The notes below the pieces were generated by a model, which saw only the letters and a list, made by a program, of their open reading frames with translations, made no database searches and was not told the DNA's origin. From a bacterium (GTDB lineage Bacteria > SZUA-79 > Acidulodesulfobacterales > Acidulodesulfobacteraceae), in NCBI GenBank assembly GCA_021821565.1, contig JAKACI010000007.1:1-15873 (forward strand): 15,873 bases of DNA, given 5' to 3'. A program made the position numbers and the translations under genes. This document shows positions 1 to 6,563 of this stretch, in pieces. How positions within the stretch are numbered: position 1 is the first letter of the stretch; every line of letters begins with the position of its first letter.

Positions 1-140
1 GTATTAAACTAACAGGCAGGGGGATAAAAAGTTTATTAAAAGTAAAAATATATATTGACAATATTAGTATTTTATGATAACTTATAAACAAGTTAAATTA
101 TAACCAAAAAGTGTCTTAGTTTACTCCAACAATATAGGGG

Positions 141-557
141 TTAGACCATTCTTTGCACCGGTATTCCTTTTGAAAGTCCCCAATATTTTGCCAAATCGTC
201 ATAAAGAAATTCTTCAGGAAGAGACCTTTCTTTATAAAAAAACGGCAATCCTTTGCCTTCCGGCATGTTGTCTATTTTCTCTTTAGCTTCATCTAAAGCT
301 TTATATATGTTTAAGTCTTTAGTATCTGACAGTCTTCTTGCGAAATCAAGTATATAGCAAGCTCTTCTAAGATTAATTCCTGATAATTCTTTTAATAAAG
401 GCAATACTGCAACATTATTTTCTTTATTGTTTATGAGTTCACGAAAAACATTTCCAAGTATGGGCTCCATTTCCCTTAAATCTATAAATTCCTCGTTATA
501 GCATAGTTTTAAAAAATTACGGCGAATATCTTTTTTTTTATCAAAATTATCAGACAT
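141..557 (-). CDS. Hypothetical protein, 138 aa, no recognised family
   Basis: I do not recognise this protein. It is soluble-looking: charged, without a signal peptide or membrane segment, and mostly helix-forming in its first 95 residues; it ends with an aromatic stretch (FFYKERSLPEEFLYDDLAKYWGL). The ATG at 557 is preceded by GGAGG at 570-574, a strong ribosome binding site with rather long spacing (12 bases). It lies 31 bases downstream of the 58-aa gene on the same strand, so the two are probably cotranscribed. Both sit left of the tRNA fragment at 817-858, which would place them inside an integrated element. The ORF is clearly delimited and has a good ribosome binding site, so it is probably real; the function is unknown. 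Confidence 0.6.
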   Translation of the reverse strand: MSDNFDKKKDIRRNFLKLCYNEEFIDLREMEPILGNVFRELINNKENNVAVLPLLKELSGINLRRACYILDFARRLSDTKDLNIYKALDEAKEKIDNMPEGKGLPFFYKERSLPEEFLYDDLAKYWGLSKGIPVQRMV

Positions 558-588
558 AAATTAACTTAACCTCCAATTTTCCATAATT

Positions 589-765
589 TTATATTATATC
601 ATATCCTACTTTCAATTTTTTTATTTTGTTAATAATTTCTTCAGTCGCTTCTTTTTCCCATGCCTTATATTTTTCATTCCAATCAAATTCTAAATCTTTA
701 ATTTCTTTTTTAACGGCGAAAGTTTTTACCTGCCCAGAGTTATTAAGCTGTATTATTTTTTTCAT
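589..765 (-). CDS. Small protein, 58 aa, with a FxWNxxxKAWxK-type motif
   Basis: The reading frame stays open further upstream, but that extension runs through the tRNA fragment. The start is better placed at the ATG at 765, which has an AAGGA ribosome binding site about 11 bases upstream. The protein is highly charged, with a central motif LEFDWNEKYKAWEKE followed by a lysine-rich helix. This pattern (a GF/EF-x-W-x4-KxW motif) recalls small domains such as DUF5710 found in plasmid- and phage-associated proteins; that comparison is from memory and tentative. It is the gene nearest the presumed attachment site and probably heads a two-gene unit with the 138-aa gene. Its function is unknown. 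Confidence 0.5.
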   Translation of the reverse strand: MKKIIQLNNSGQVKTFAVKKEIKDLEFDWNEKYKAWEKEATEEIINKIKKLKVGYDII

Positions 766-789
766 TTTTACGAAAGTCCTTATCATAAA

Positions 790-801
790 AAGAGCGCTCT
801 T
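790..801. repeat. 12-bp perfect palindrome beside the tRNA fragment
   Basis: AAGAGCGCTCTT is its own reverse complement. It lies 15 bases before the tRNA-derived sequence and just upstream of the 58-aa gene on the minus strand. It could be an operator of that gene or a protein site near an attachment site; nothing in the sequence decides between these. Confidence 0.4.
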
Positions 802-816
802 AAAAAGCAAGAGTAT

Positions 817-858
817 ATAACCCAAAGGTAGCAGGTTCAAATCCTGCTCCCGCAACCA
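817..858 (+). other. 3' fragment of an initiator tRNA (fMet) gene; putative attachment site of an integrated element
   Basis: The segment contains the second half of the anticodon loop and 3' anticodon stem (ATAACCC), a variable loop (AAAGGT), a perfect T arm (GCAGG, loop TTCAAAT, CCTGC at 831-847), the 3' acceptor strand TCCCGCA (848-854), discriminator A and an encoded CCA (856-858). It closely matches the 3' half of bacterial tRNA-fMet, including the A72 that faces C1 in initiator tRNAs. No D arm or 5' acceptor strand lies upstream, so this is not a functional tRNA. Site-specific integrases that target tRNA genes leave just such a 3' copy at the distal end of the element, so the intact tRNA gene and the integrase would lie left of the window. 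The match is read directly; the attachment-site role is inferred. Confidence 0.7.
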
Positions 859-972
859 TTAAAAACCGCAGTAAATAACACTTTCAAGCAATATCCTCTC
901 TCTTGACATACTTCTGATATCAACTCCTTTTTATTTTATTTGATCCGGCAGAACGGCTCTTTTTGGGAATTT

Positions 973-1012
973 GCGCTTGTTTTTTTGCCAAAATACCGCA
1001 AAAAAAAAGCGC
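973..1012. terminator. Hairpin downstream of the HPP gene, possible terminator
   Basis: GCGCTTGTTTTTTTGC (973-988) pairs with the A-rich GC-bounded arm at 998-1012 around a 9-base loop. It lies 44 bases past the HPP stop codon on the minus strand. There is no good U tract after it in the minus direction, and only TTTATT in the plus direction, so its role as a terminator is weakly supported. Nothing else is apparent at 859-1055. Confidence 0.35.
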
Positions 1013-1055
1013 TTTATTAATCATCCCGCAAATTAGTTCTGTTCTATGAATTCTT

Positions 1056-1598
1056 TTAAAACCAATATTCGGGATATTTTCTGTTTCCTGCAAGGTTGTT
1101 TACTAAAAGCGCAATAATTAATAAAACTACTGCACCGAGACCTGCAGGAATTAAAGCATAAAAAAATCCTAAACGATATATTGCAGGACCGCCGACTACG
1201 GCAATAAGAGCCGTAGCTCCGCCGGGAGGATGCAGAGTTTTAGTTGCAAGCATTACCATAATAGCAAAAGATACCGCAAGAGCGGAAGCAAGTATAATAT
1301 CCTGTACAAAAAGTTTATAGCATGCTACGCCTACCAAAGCGGAAAGGACATGTCCGCCTATAAGATTTCTCGGCTGAGCTAAAGGGCTTTTTATAGCCGC
1401 ATAAATCAGAACAGCAGAAGCACCGAAGGAACCTATGACCAGCATAACATCAAAAAGAGGAATAAAATATTTTGCCGAGAGGTATGAAACGGCAAAAATT
1501 CCCAGAAAAGAACCTAAACCTGACCATATAATTTCCGAGATTCCTGCTAAAGGAGGACTTGTGCCGCCGCCTTTCATTTTTTGAAAATATTGCCTCAT
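1056..1598 (-). CDS. HPP family integral membrane protein
   Basis: A 180-residue protein with four to five hydrophobic helices and the family signature LHPPGGATALIAVVGG (about residues 121-137). A second conserved block, GSFGASAVLIYA, lies near residue 57. HPP proteins are small inner-membrane proteins; a plant homologue has been reported as a chloroplast nitrite transporter, but bacterial substrates are largely unknown. It starts 4 bases after the stop codon of the CBS-domain gene, so the two are translationally coupled. In other bacteria HPP and CBS modules are often fused in one polypeptide, and here they are separate neighbours. The start at 1598 has only a weak GGGG ribosome binding site in the end of the upstream gene, as expected for coupling. 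The family call is firm; the substrate is not known. Confidence 0.88.
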   Translation of the reverse strand: MRQYFQKMKGGGTSPPLAGISEIIWSGLGSFLGIFAVSYLSAKYFIPLFDVMLVIGSFGASAVLIYAAIKSPLAQPRNLIGGHVLSALVGVACYKLFVQDIILASALAVSFAIMVMLATKTLHPPGGATALIAVVGGPAIYRLGFFYALIPAGLGAVVLLIIALLVNNLAGNRKYPEYWF

Positions 1599-1602
1599 AG
1601 TT

Positions 1603-2187
1603 TCATACCCCAGTATTTTTAACTATATCGCCCGCAGATATAACTCCAAGCAGTTTATTGTCTTTGTCCACCACAGGCAGGTTGTTTATTCTCATTTCTA
1701 TTAATTTAAAAGCCGCTTCTTTTACATCTCTGCCGGATTGAATAGTTATAATAGGGGAAGACATTATATCTTTAACGGTTTTATCGTTTACGGTATGATA
1801 ATGCGGCGTTGGAACGCCTATCATATGTCTGATAATATCCCTTAAAGTATGGTTTTTTGCAACGCCTGTCGCCACGATAATGTCTTTTCTGGTAACTATA
1901 CCCTTTATTTCGCCTTTATCATCAACAACGGGCAGACATGATATCTTATTTTCAGAAAATAAATGGATAGCCTCGTTAATATTGGCTTCTTCGGTAACGG
2001 AGATTATGTTTTTAGTCATAACGCTATCGACGGAAATATTAAGCAATCTATCTTTTGCGTGCCTTAAAGCATGCAGATAAATTTCCTTAAAATCTTCTAT
2101 GGAAATATCTATATATGTGTTTATTTCTTTCAATGCAGCTTTAATATCCTCGTCTGATATTTCCAACATCTCATTGTCTTCTTTCAT
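1603..2187 (-). CDS. Tandem CBS-domain protein
   Basis: A 194-residue soluble protein. After an acidic helical N-terminus (residues 1-50) it has two CBS modules. The first (about 53-112) contains DSVMTKNIISVTEEANINEA and SCLPVVDDKGEIKGIVTRKDI. The second (about 137-193) contains VKDIMSSPIITIQ and NNLPVVDKDNKLLGVISAGDI. Paired CBS modules usually bind adenine nucleotides and regulate a linked enzyme or transporter. The gene precedes and is coupled to the HPP membrane protein, so it is probably that protein's regulatory subunit. The start at 2187 follows a GGAGGGG ribosome binding site with about 10 bases of spacing. The domain call is secure; the ligand and regulatory effect are inferred. Confidence 0.88.
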   Translation of the reverse strand: MKEDNEMLEISDEDIKAALKEINTYIDISIEDFKEIYLHALRHAKDRLLNISVDSVMTKNIISVTEEANINEAIHLFSENKISCLPVVDDKGEIKGIVTRKDIIVATGVAKNHTLRDIIRHMIGVPTPHYHTVNDKTVKDIMSSPIITIQSGRDVKEAAFKLIEMRINNLPVVDKDNKLLGVISAGDIVKNTGV

Positions 2188-2277
2188 AAATAAAATACCC
2201 CTCCCCGAAAATTAGATGAAATTAAAATCAGTTAATATACAGAAATTCCTTGGAATAACCGCTTCTTTCTTCCCTAA

Positions 2278-2327
2278 TAAAAAAATTCCGGTTAAGTATT
2301 TTAATTATTTTAAATAGTCTTAACCGG
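2278..2327 (-). terminator. Rho-independent terminator after manC
   Basis: On the minus strand CCGGTTAAG (2327-2319) and CTTAACCGG (2296-2288) form a 9-bp perfect stem, with a 22-base AT-rich loop. It is followed by AATTTTTTT. It lies about 53 bases past the manC stop codon and separates manC from the CBS-HPP pair. The loop is long for a terminator, but the stem and T run are clear. Confidence 0.7.
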
Positions 2328-2379
2328 GTGTCCTGTATATTATTATGGCAAGTTCAAAATATTGCCCGACTCAAAAAAT

Positions 2380-3813
2380 TTAATCAATTCTATTGTACGA
2401 ATCTTCTATTCTGACTATATCGTCTTCCTTTAAATATTCTCCCACTTGCGCTTCAATCAAAATTAAAGGAATAAGTCCGGGATTTTCTAGTCTGTGTAAA
2501 GTGCCTATCGGAATATATGTTGACTCATTTGATTTTAGCAGTATTTTTTTATCGTCAATCGTTACAAGCGCGGTGCCGCTCGTTACTATCCAGTGTTCCG
2601 ACCTGTGGTAATGCTTCTGAAGAGATAATTTCGCTTTAGGTTTAACCGATATTTTTTTAATTTTATATGCGGGAGAATCTAATAACACGGTATATGAACC
2701 CCATGGTCTATGCACGGTTAAATGCTGAAAATGAAGTTCGGAATTCAGCTCTTTTAATTTTTCAACCACTTTTTTCACATTCTGCGAAGAGCCTCTCTTT
2801 GAAATAAGCAATGCATCGTCGGTATCGACTATTATTAAATCTTCAATATCTACTATTGCTATTGTTCTGCCCGAAGATAAAATCAAATTTTTTTTAGAAT
2901 TGACGTTAATAAAAGAACTGGTGGAATCTGAAGAGTTTAATTCAGCATTATTATCAGAATCTTTTTCTAATTCGGCATATAAAGAATCAAAGCTTCCCAT
3001 ATCCGACCATTTAATATCGGACGGTATTACTTTAGTGCTGGAAGTTTTTTCTAATAAAGCATAATCAATTGAGTTTTCTTCTATATTTAACATATCATCC
3101 AATTTTATTCTAACAGACGTGGAATCTTTTTTTGCATTATTATAGGCATTTTCAGCAGATGCATACAAAGAAGGACAATATAAGCTAAGTTCATTAAGTA
3201 AAACCTCGGGGTTAAATAAAAACATGCCGCTGTTCCAGAAATAGTTATTTTTAGATAAATACACAAGCGCCGTGTCTTTATCGGGCTTTTCTTTAAAAGA
3301 ATTTACACTATAATACGGAGCACCTTTTGAAATATTTTCTCCTGCAGTATTTGCTTCTATATATCCATACCCTGTTTCAGGACGAGCCGGTTTTATGCCG
3401 AATAATACTAGACTATTGTCTTCGGCTAAATCTTTTGCCAATTTTATTATATTTTTATAATTGCCGTCATTTTGAATTATATGGTCAGACGGAGTTATAA
3501 ATACAAATCCGTTTTTATGATTTTTAGCATTAAAACATGCAAGAGCAATTGCGGCGGCAGTATTTCTTGGAGCAGGTTCAACAATAAATCGGAAATTTTT
3601 AATTTCTATTTCTTCTAACTGGTCAAGAGCTAAGAAGTACTGCTCATGGTTTGTAACTATTAAAAAATCATCGCATAAATCTTTGTTTCTTAAAACAGTT
3701 TGCTGAAACAAAGAAACATCGTCTTTAAATTTATAAAACTGTTTCGGAAATAATTCTCTTGAAATAGGCCATAGCCTCGTTCCGCTTCCGCCGCATAAAA
3801 TAACATTAGTCAT
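2380..3813 (-). CDS. manC: Mannose-1-phosphate guanylyltransferase / mannose-6-phosphate isomerase (type II PMI, AlgA/ManC)
   Basis: A 477-residue bifunctional enzyme that makes GDP-mannose from mannose-1-phosphate and GTP, with a C-terminal phosphomannose isomerase domain; cytoplasmic. The N-terminal nucleotidyltransferase begins with GGSGTRLWPISRELFPKQF (residues 8-26), the pyrophosphorylase signature; FVFITPSDHII and EKPD follow. The C-terminal cupin (from about residue 365) has HRPWGSY at 368-374, the metal-site motif QKHYHRSEHW (His401, His403, His407) and PIGTLHRLENPG. The length fits the AlgA/ManC family. The ATG at 3813 is preferred over one 30 bases upstream because the protein then begins MTNVILCGG, and AGAGGA lies about 9 bases before it. 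It is downstream of ugd on the same strand, suggesting shared supply of precursors for surface polysaccharide. Confidence 0.93.
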   Translation of the reverse strand: MTNVILCGGSGTRLWPISRELFPKQFYKFKDDVSLFQQTVLRNKDLCDDFLIVTNHEQYFLALDQLEEIEIKNFRFIVEPAPRNTAAAIALACFNAKNHKNGFVFITPSDHIIQNDGNYKNIIKLAKDLAEDNSLVLFGIKPARPETGYGYIEANTAGENISKGAPYYSVNSFKEKPDKDTALVYLSKNNYFWNSGMFLFNPEVLLNELSLYCPSLYASAENAYNNAKKDSTSVRIKLDDMLNIEENSIDYALLEKTSSTKVIPSDIKWSDMGSFDSLYAELEKDSDNNAELNSSDSTSSFINVNSKKNLILSSGRTIAIVDIEDLIIVDTDDALLISKRGSSQNVKKVVEKLKELNSELHFQHLTVHRPWGSYTVLLDSPAYKIKKISVKPKAKLSLQKHYHRSEHWIVTSGTALVTIDDKKILLKSNESTYIPIGTLHRLENPGLIPLILIEAQVGEYLKEDDIVRIEDSYNRID

Positions 3814-3923
3814 TTTAAATATTCCTCTCCGATAAAATAACAATCATAAATCACACTAATGACAAAACAATAATCTTTAACGCTATAATTAAACATTAAA
3901 TATAATAAAAATATAATAATTTA

Positions 3924-4013
3924 CTTCCTATAAAATAATAGTCAAACTTTACTAATCCGTTAATATCAATAACAATTTTATCTATTTATCTTCCTATAGA
4001 ATAATAGTCAAAC
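3924..4013. repeat. Direct repeat: partial copy of the ugd 3' end
   Basis: The last 24 bases of homology in ugd (3990-4013, encoding FDYYSIG plus part of the final Arg codon) recur at 3924-3947 with one mismatch. On the minus strand the second copy would read KFDYYFIGSK, just beyond the real stop codon. The two copies start exactly 66 bases apart. It looks like a short tandem duplication of the gene end or a scar of recombination with another ugd copy. Confidence 0.75.
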
Positions 4014-5293
4014 CCGTATTCCTTCATTTTGACTTTATCGTATATATTTCTTCCATCAAATATGGCAGGTACTTTAAGAAGTGATTTTATTTTATTAAAA
4101 TTGGGCATTCTGAAGTCATTCCACTCCGTAGCTATGATAAGTCCGTCTGAACCGTTTAAAGCATTATACATATCGTCAAAATATTCTATCTGCGGAAATA
4201 CTTTTTTTGTATTTTCCATAGCAACGGGATCAAACGCTTTTACATTGGCTTCATACGAAAGAAGTTTAGATATTATAGTTAGAGCAGGTGCTTCTCTTAT
4301 ATCGTCTGTTTTAGGTTTAAAAGCAAGTCCCCATAATGTAAATTTCTTATTTTTAATATCGGATTTAAAATGTTTTAATATACGGCTTAATATTACTTCT
4401 TTCTGGTAGTTATTAACTTCATCTACCGCTTTTAATATTTTAAAATCATATTTATGCCATTTTGCCGTCTGGTAAAGTGCTTTTACATCTTTTGGAAAAC
4501 AGCTTCCTCCATATCCTATTCCCGGAAAAAGAAAAGATTTACCGATTCTTTTATCAGAGCCTATTCCTATTCTTACATAATCAATATCGGCTCCTGCTAT
4601 ATTACAAAGATTTGCAAGTTCGTTCATATATGATATTCTTAAGGCAAGCATGGCATTTGATGCATATTTTGTTAATTCTGAAGATAATCTGTCCATAAAA
4701 TAAATTGGAGCCCCTGTTCTTACAAAAGGTTCGTAAATCTCGGAAATCAATTCTTTTACTTTTGTACTATCTTCATGATAGTTTAAACCTGCTATTATTC
4801 TATCAGGTCTTTGAAAGTCTTCAATAGCAGCTCCTTCCTTTAAAAATTCAGGGTTAGAGACTATATCAAAAGGAATTTTCGTTAATTCTTTCATTCTTTT
4901 TTCTATAATATCACAAGTACCGACCGGTACCGTACTTTTTATCACTATTACTTTATATTTATCCATATATAATGCAATACTTTCTGCTACTTTAAAAACA
5001 TTTGAAAGGTCTGCTTCTCCGTTTTCTTTAGGAGGAGTGCCTACCGCTATAAATATAACTTCTGAATTACTAACAGCTTTTAATAAATCGGAATCAAATA
5101 ATAGCCTTTTAAGTTTTGCGTTCTTATCGCAAAGTTCTTTGAGTCCAGGTTCGTATATCGGGATAATACCGTCATTTAACGCATTTATCTTATTCTCGTC
5201 GTTATCTATGCAATAGACTGTATTGCCCGAATCGGAAAGGCAAACTCCTGTAACAAGACCGACATAACCGGCGCCTATTATCGAAATGCGCAT
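3986..5293 (-). CDS. ugd: UDP-glucose 6-dehydrogenase
   Basis: A 435-residue NAD-dependent enzyme that oxidises UDP-glucose to UDP-glucuronate in the cytoplasm, feeding capsule, exopolysaccharide or lipid A modification. The N-terminal Rossmann fold shows GAGYVG (residues 7-12) and the acidic CIDND after strand two. SNPEFLKEGAAIEDF is the conserved substrate-domain block. The catalytic cysteine is Cys265 in GIGYGGSCFPKDVKAL. The C-terminal nucleotide-binding domain has LWGLAFKPKTDDIREAP and ATEWNDFR. The length is typical. A GGAG ribosome binding site lies 5-6 bases before the ATG. It precedes manC by about 170 bases on the same strand. No glycosyltransferase is visible nearby, so the polysaccharide served is unknown. 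A partial copy of its 3' end lies downstream. Confidence 0.95.
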   Translation of the reverse strand: MRISIIGAGYVGLVTGVCLSDSGNTVYCIDNDENKINALNDGIIPIYEPGLKELCDKNAKLKRLLFDSDLLKAVSNSEVIFIAVGTPPKENGEADLSNVFKVAESIALYMDKYKVIVIKSTVPVGTCDIIEKRMKELTKIPFDIVSNPEFLKEGAAIEDFQRPDRIIAGLNYHEDSTKVKELISEIYEPFVRTGAPIYFMDRLSSELTKYASNAMLALRISYMNELANLCNIAGADIDYVRIGIGSDKRIGKSFLFPGIGYGGSCFPKDVKALYQTAKWHKYDFKILKAVDEVNNYQKEVILSRILKHFKSDIKNKKFTLWGLAFKPKTDDIREAPALTIISKLLSYEANVKAFDPVAMENTKKVFPQIEYFDDMYNALNGSDGLIIATEWNDFRMPNFNKIKSLLKVPAIFDGRNIYDKVKMKEYGFDYYSIGR

Positions 5294-5412
5294 ATCAACT
5301 CCATTTTAAATATTTTTCTTATTATGTTATAATAATATTATTAATCGATTTATTATTTAATTTAGCGTTATTCAAAATAAAACAACAATTTTGCAATACA
5401 ATCAATATAATA

Positions 5413-5463
5413 CATATAAAGTATATAAAATAAATGAAAAAATATTTTTATTTACTTTATATG
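5413..5463. repeat. Inverted repeat with 11-bp perfect arms
   Basis: CATATAAAGTA (5413-5423) and TACTTTATATG (5453-5463) are exact reverse complements; the 29-base spacer also has partly complementary A/T runs. It lies in the middle of the divergent ugd/ahpC region and could be a terminator-like hairpin or a regulator site. Confidence 0.5.
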
Positions 5464-5521
5464 CTATATTAATATTTATACGACTAATTTTCAATTATTA
5501 TTTTTTATAAACAAATTAAAA

Positions 5522-5551
5522 TTGACAACATTCATTATTGTTTTTTATGAT
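5522..5551 (+). promoter_or_regulatory. Candidate sigma70-type promoter, distal to ahpC
   Basis: TTGACA (5522-5527), 18-base spacer, TATGAT (5546-5551). Both boxes are close to consensus. It faces ahpC from about 225 bases upstream of the start codon, so it would give a long leader. Confidence 0.45.
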
Positions 5552-5644
5552 TAATTTAAACTATAGCTATATTGTTCAGATTTAAACTATTCGTTATATA
5601 TAACATATATATAATAATGGCTAATAATTAATTTAATTTTTTAA

Positions 5645-5673
5645 TTGACAGAGCTTTATAAATATAATATATT
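5645..5673 (+). promoter_or_regulatory. Candidate sigma70-type promoter of ahpC
   Basis: TTGACA (5645-5650), a 17-base spacer and TATATT (5668-5673). Transcription would start near 5680, giving a leader of about 95 bases that contains the tandem repeats at 5681-5732. In such AT-rich DNA chance -10 boxes are common, but an exact TTGACA at correct spacing is less so. Confidence 0.5.
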
Positions 5674-5680
5674 AGTTAAT

Positions 5681-5732
5681 AATATTTATTGTTTAATATT
5701 TATTGTTCAATATATTTTAATATATATTGTTT
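5681..5732. repeat. Short tandem repeat in the ahpC leader
   Basis: AATATTTATTGTTT (5681-5694) is followed directly by AATATTTATTGTTC (5695-5708). A third, longer variant ends in the same ATTGTTT (5709-5732). It sits between the proximal promoter and the ahpC start. It may be simple polymerase slippage or bind a regulator. Confidence 0.5.
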
Positions 5733-5775
5733 AATATATAACTTTAAATTTAATTAAATTAATTCGGAGGTTTTT

Positions 5776-6387
5776 ATGGAATTAGAAAAAGCAAGCATTG
5801 GAAAAGAAGTGCCGTCATTTGGAGAAATTAACACTTTTAATCCTAAAACAGGCGGTTTTGGAAAATTTAGTCTTGAAGAAGCAAAAAAAAATAAAAAATG
5901 GACGGTTCTGGTATTTTATCCAGCTGACTATACTTTCGTATGTCCTACCGAACTTGCCGATTTTGCCACAAAGCAAGATGAACTTGAAAAATTAGGCGTT
6001 CAAATTGTATCAATAAGCACTGATACCCATTTTGTACATATGGCATGGCAAAGGGACGAAAAATTATTAGTAAATGTTAAATTTTTAATGGCAGCCGACC
6101 CTACAGGGAAAGTTTCTAAAATTTTCGGCGTTTATGATGAAAACTCGGGCCTTGCTTTCAGAGGAACATTTATTATAAATCAGGAAGGAACTTTAGTTGC
6201 TTCGGAAGTTAATTTTTTCAATGTAGGCAGAAATTCTGACGAATTATTAAGAAAAGTAAAAGCAAACATTTATGTTGCCGAGAATCCGAATGAAGTTTGC
6301 CCTGCAAAATGGAATCAGGGAGATAAAACATTAAAACCGGGAGAAAATCTTGTCGGCAAAGTTTATGAAGCTTTAAATTTAAGTTAA
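5776..6387 (+). CDS. ahpC: Typical 2-Cys peroxiredoxin (AhpC type)
   Basis: A 203-residue thiol peroxidase that reduces hydrogen peroxide, organic hydroperoxides and possibly peroxynitrite in the cytoplasm. The peroxidatic cysteine is Cys56 in FYPADYTFVCPTEL, with the conserved Pro49 and Thr53. The resolving cysteine is Cys175 in NEVCPAKWNQGDKTLKPG. The C-terminal tail is slightly longer than in E. coli AhpC (187 aa). The start is certain: GGAGG at 5766-5770 lies five bases before the ATG. It is a single-gene unit with its own terminator. No ahpF or thioredoxin-type reductase is adjacent, so its electron donor is encoded elsewhere. Confidence 0.95.
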   Translation: MELEKASIGKEVPSFGEINTFNPKTGGFGKFSLEEAKKNKKWTVLVFYPADYTFVCPTELADFATKQDELEKLGVQIVSISTDTHFVHMAWQRDEKLLVNVKFLMAADPTGKVSKIFGVYDENSGLAFRGTFIINQEGTLVASEVNFFNVGRNSDELLRKVKANIYVAENPNEVCPAKWNQGDKTLKPGENLVGKVYEALNLS

Positions 6388-6471
6388 ATTAAATTTAAAT
6401 TATAAAAATTAAATTAGATTAGCAACGCTGAATAAAAACAAATAATCATAAAGATAAAATATACTAATAAT

Positions 6472-6530
6472 ATATCCGTTTTTATCTCTTTTTAGCATAA
6501 AAGGAGATAAAAACGGATATTATTTTTTTA
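6472..6530 (+). terminator. Strong Rho-independent terminator after ahpC
   Basis: A 17-bp perfect stem, ATATCCGTTTTTATCTC (6472-6488) with its complement at 6504-6520, is capped by a loop that can pair further, and is followed by TATTTTTTTA. It lies about 85 bases past the ahpC stop codon. It also faces purC, which converges from the right, but the minus-strand side lacks a good T run, so it mainly ends the ahpC transcript. Confidence 0.9.
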
Positions 6531-6563
6531 TATTAATTTATTTTATATTAATTTATAATTAAA

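Larger units (their letters stand above)
5294..5775. other. 482-bp AT-rich divergent regulatory region between ugd and ahpC
   Basis: No protein gene is visible. The region is almost pure A/T. It holds a long inverted repeat (5413-5463), two TTGACA-type promoters facing ahpC (5522-5551 and 5645-5673) and a tandem repeat (5681-5732), all listed separately. The ugd promoter must also lie here, but no convincing -35/-10 pair is seen on the minus strand. No perfect PerR-type box is obvious. Confidence 0.6.

Noticed and set aside
55..78. TTGACA with a following TATGAT on the plus strand
   Set aside because: The spacing is only 12 bases, and no plus-strand gene follows.
766..855. Upstream extension of the 58-aa minus-strand gene to 855
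   Set aside because: It runs antisense through the tRNA fragment and lacks a ribosome binding site; the ATG at 765 has an AAGGA site.
817..858. Functional tRNA gene
   Set aside because: No D arm, 5' acceptor strand or 5' anticodon stem lies upstream; only the 3' half is present.
903..908. TTGACA near the tRNA fragment
   Set aside because: No -10 box at suitable distance and no plus-strand gene downstream.
3814..3843. Upstream ATG of manC at 3843
   Set aside because: It adds ten residues before the conserved MTNVILCGG start and has a poorer ribosome binding site than the ATG at 3813.
4029..4698. Plus-strand ORFs inside ugd
   Set aside because: They are antisense shadows without ribosome binding sites; the minus-strand enzyme accounts for the sequence.
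5681..5732. CRISPR-like repeats
   Set aside because: The units are 14 bases, adjacent and without spacers.
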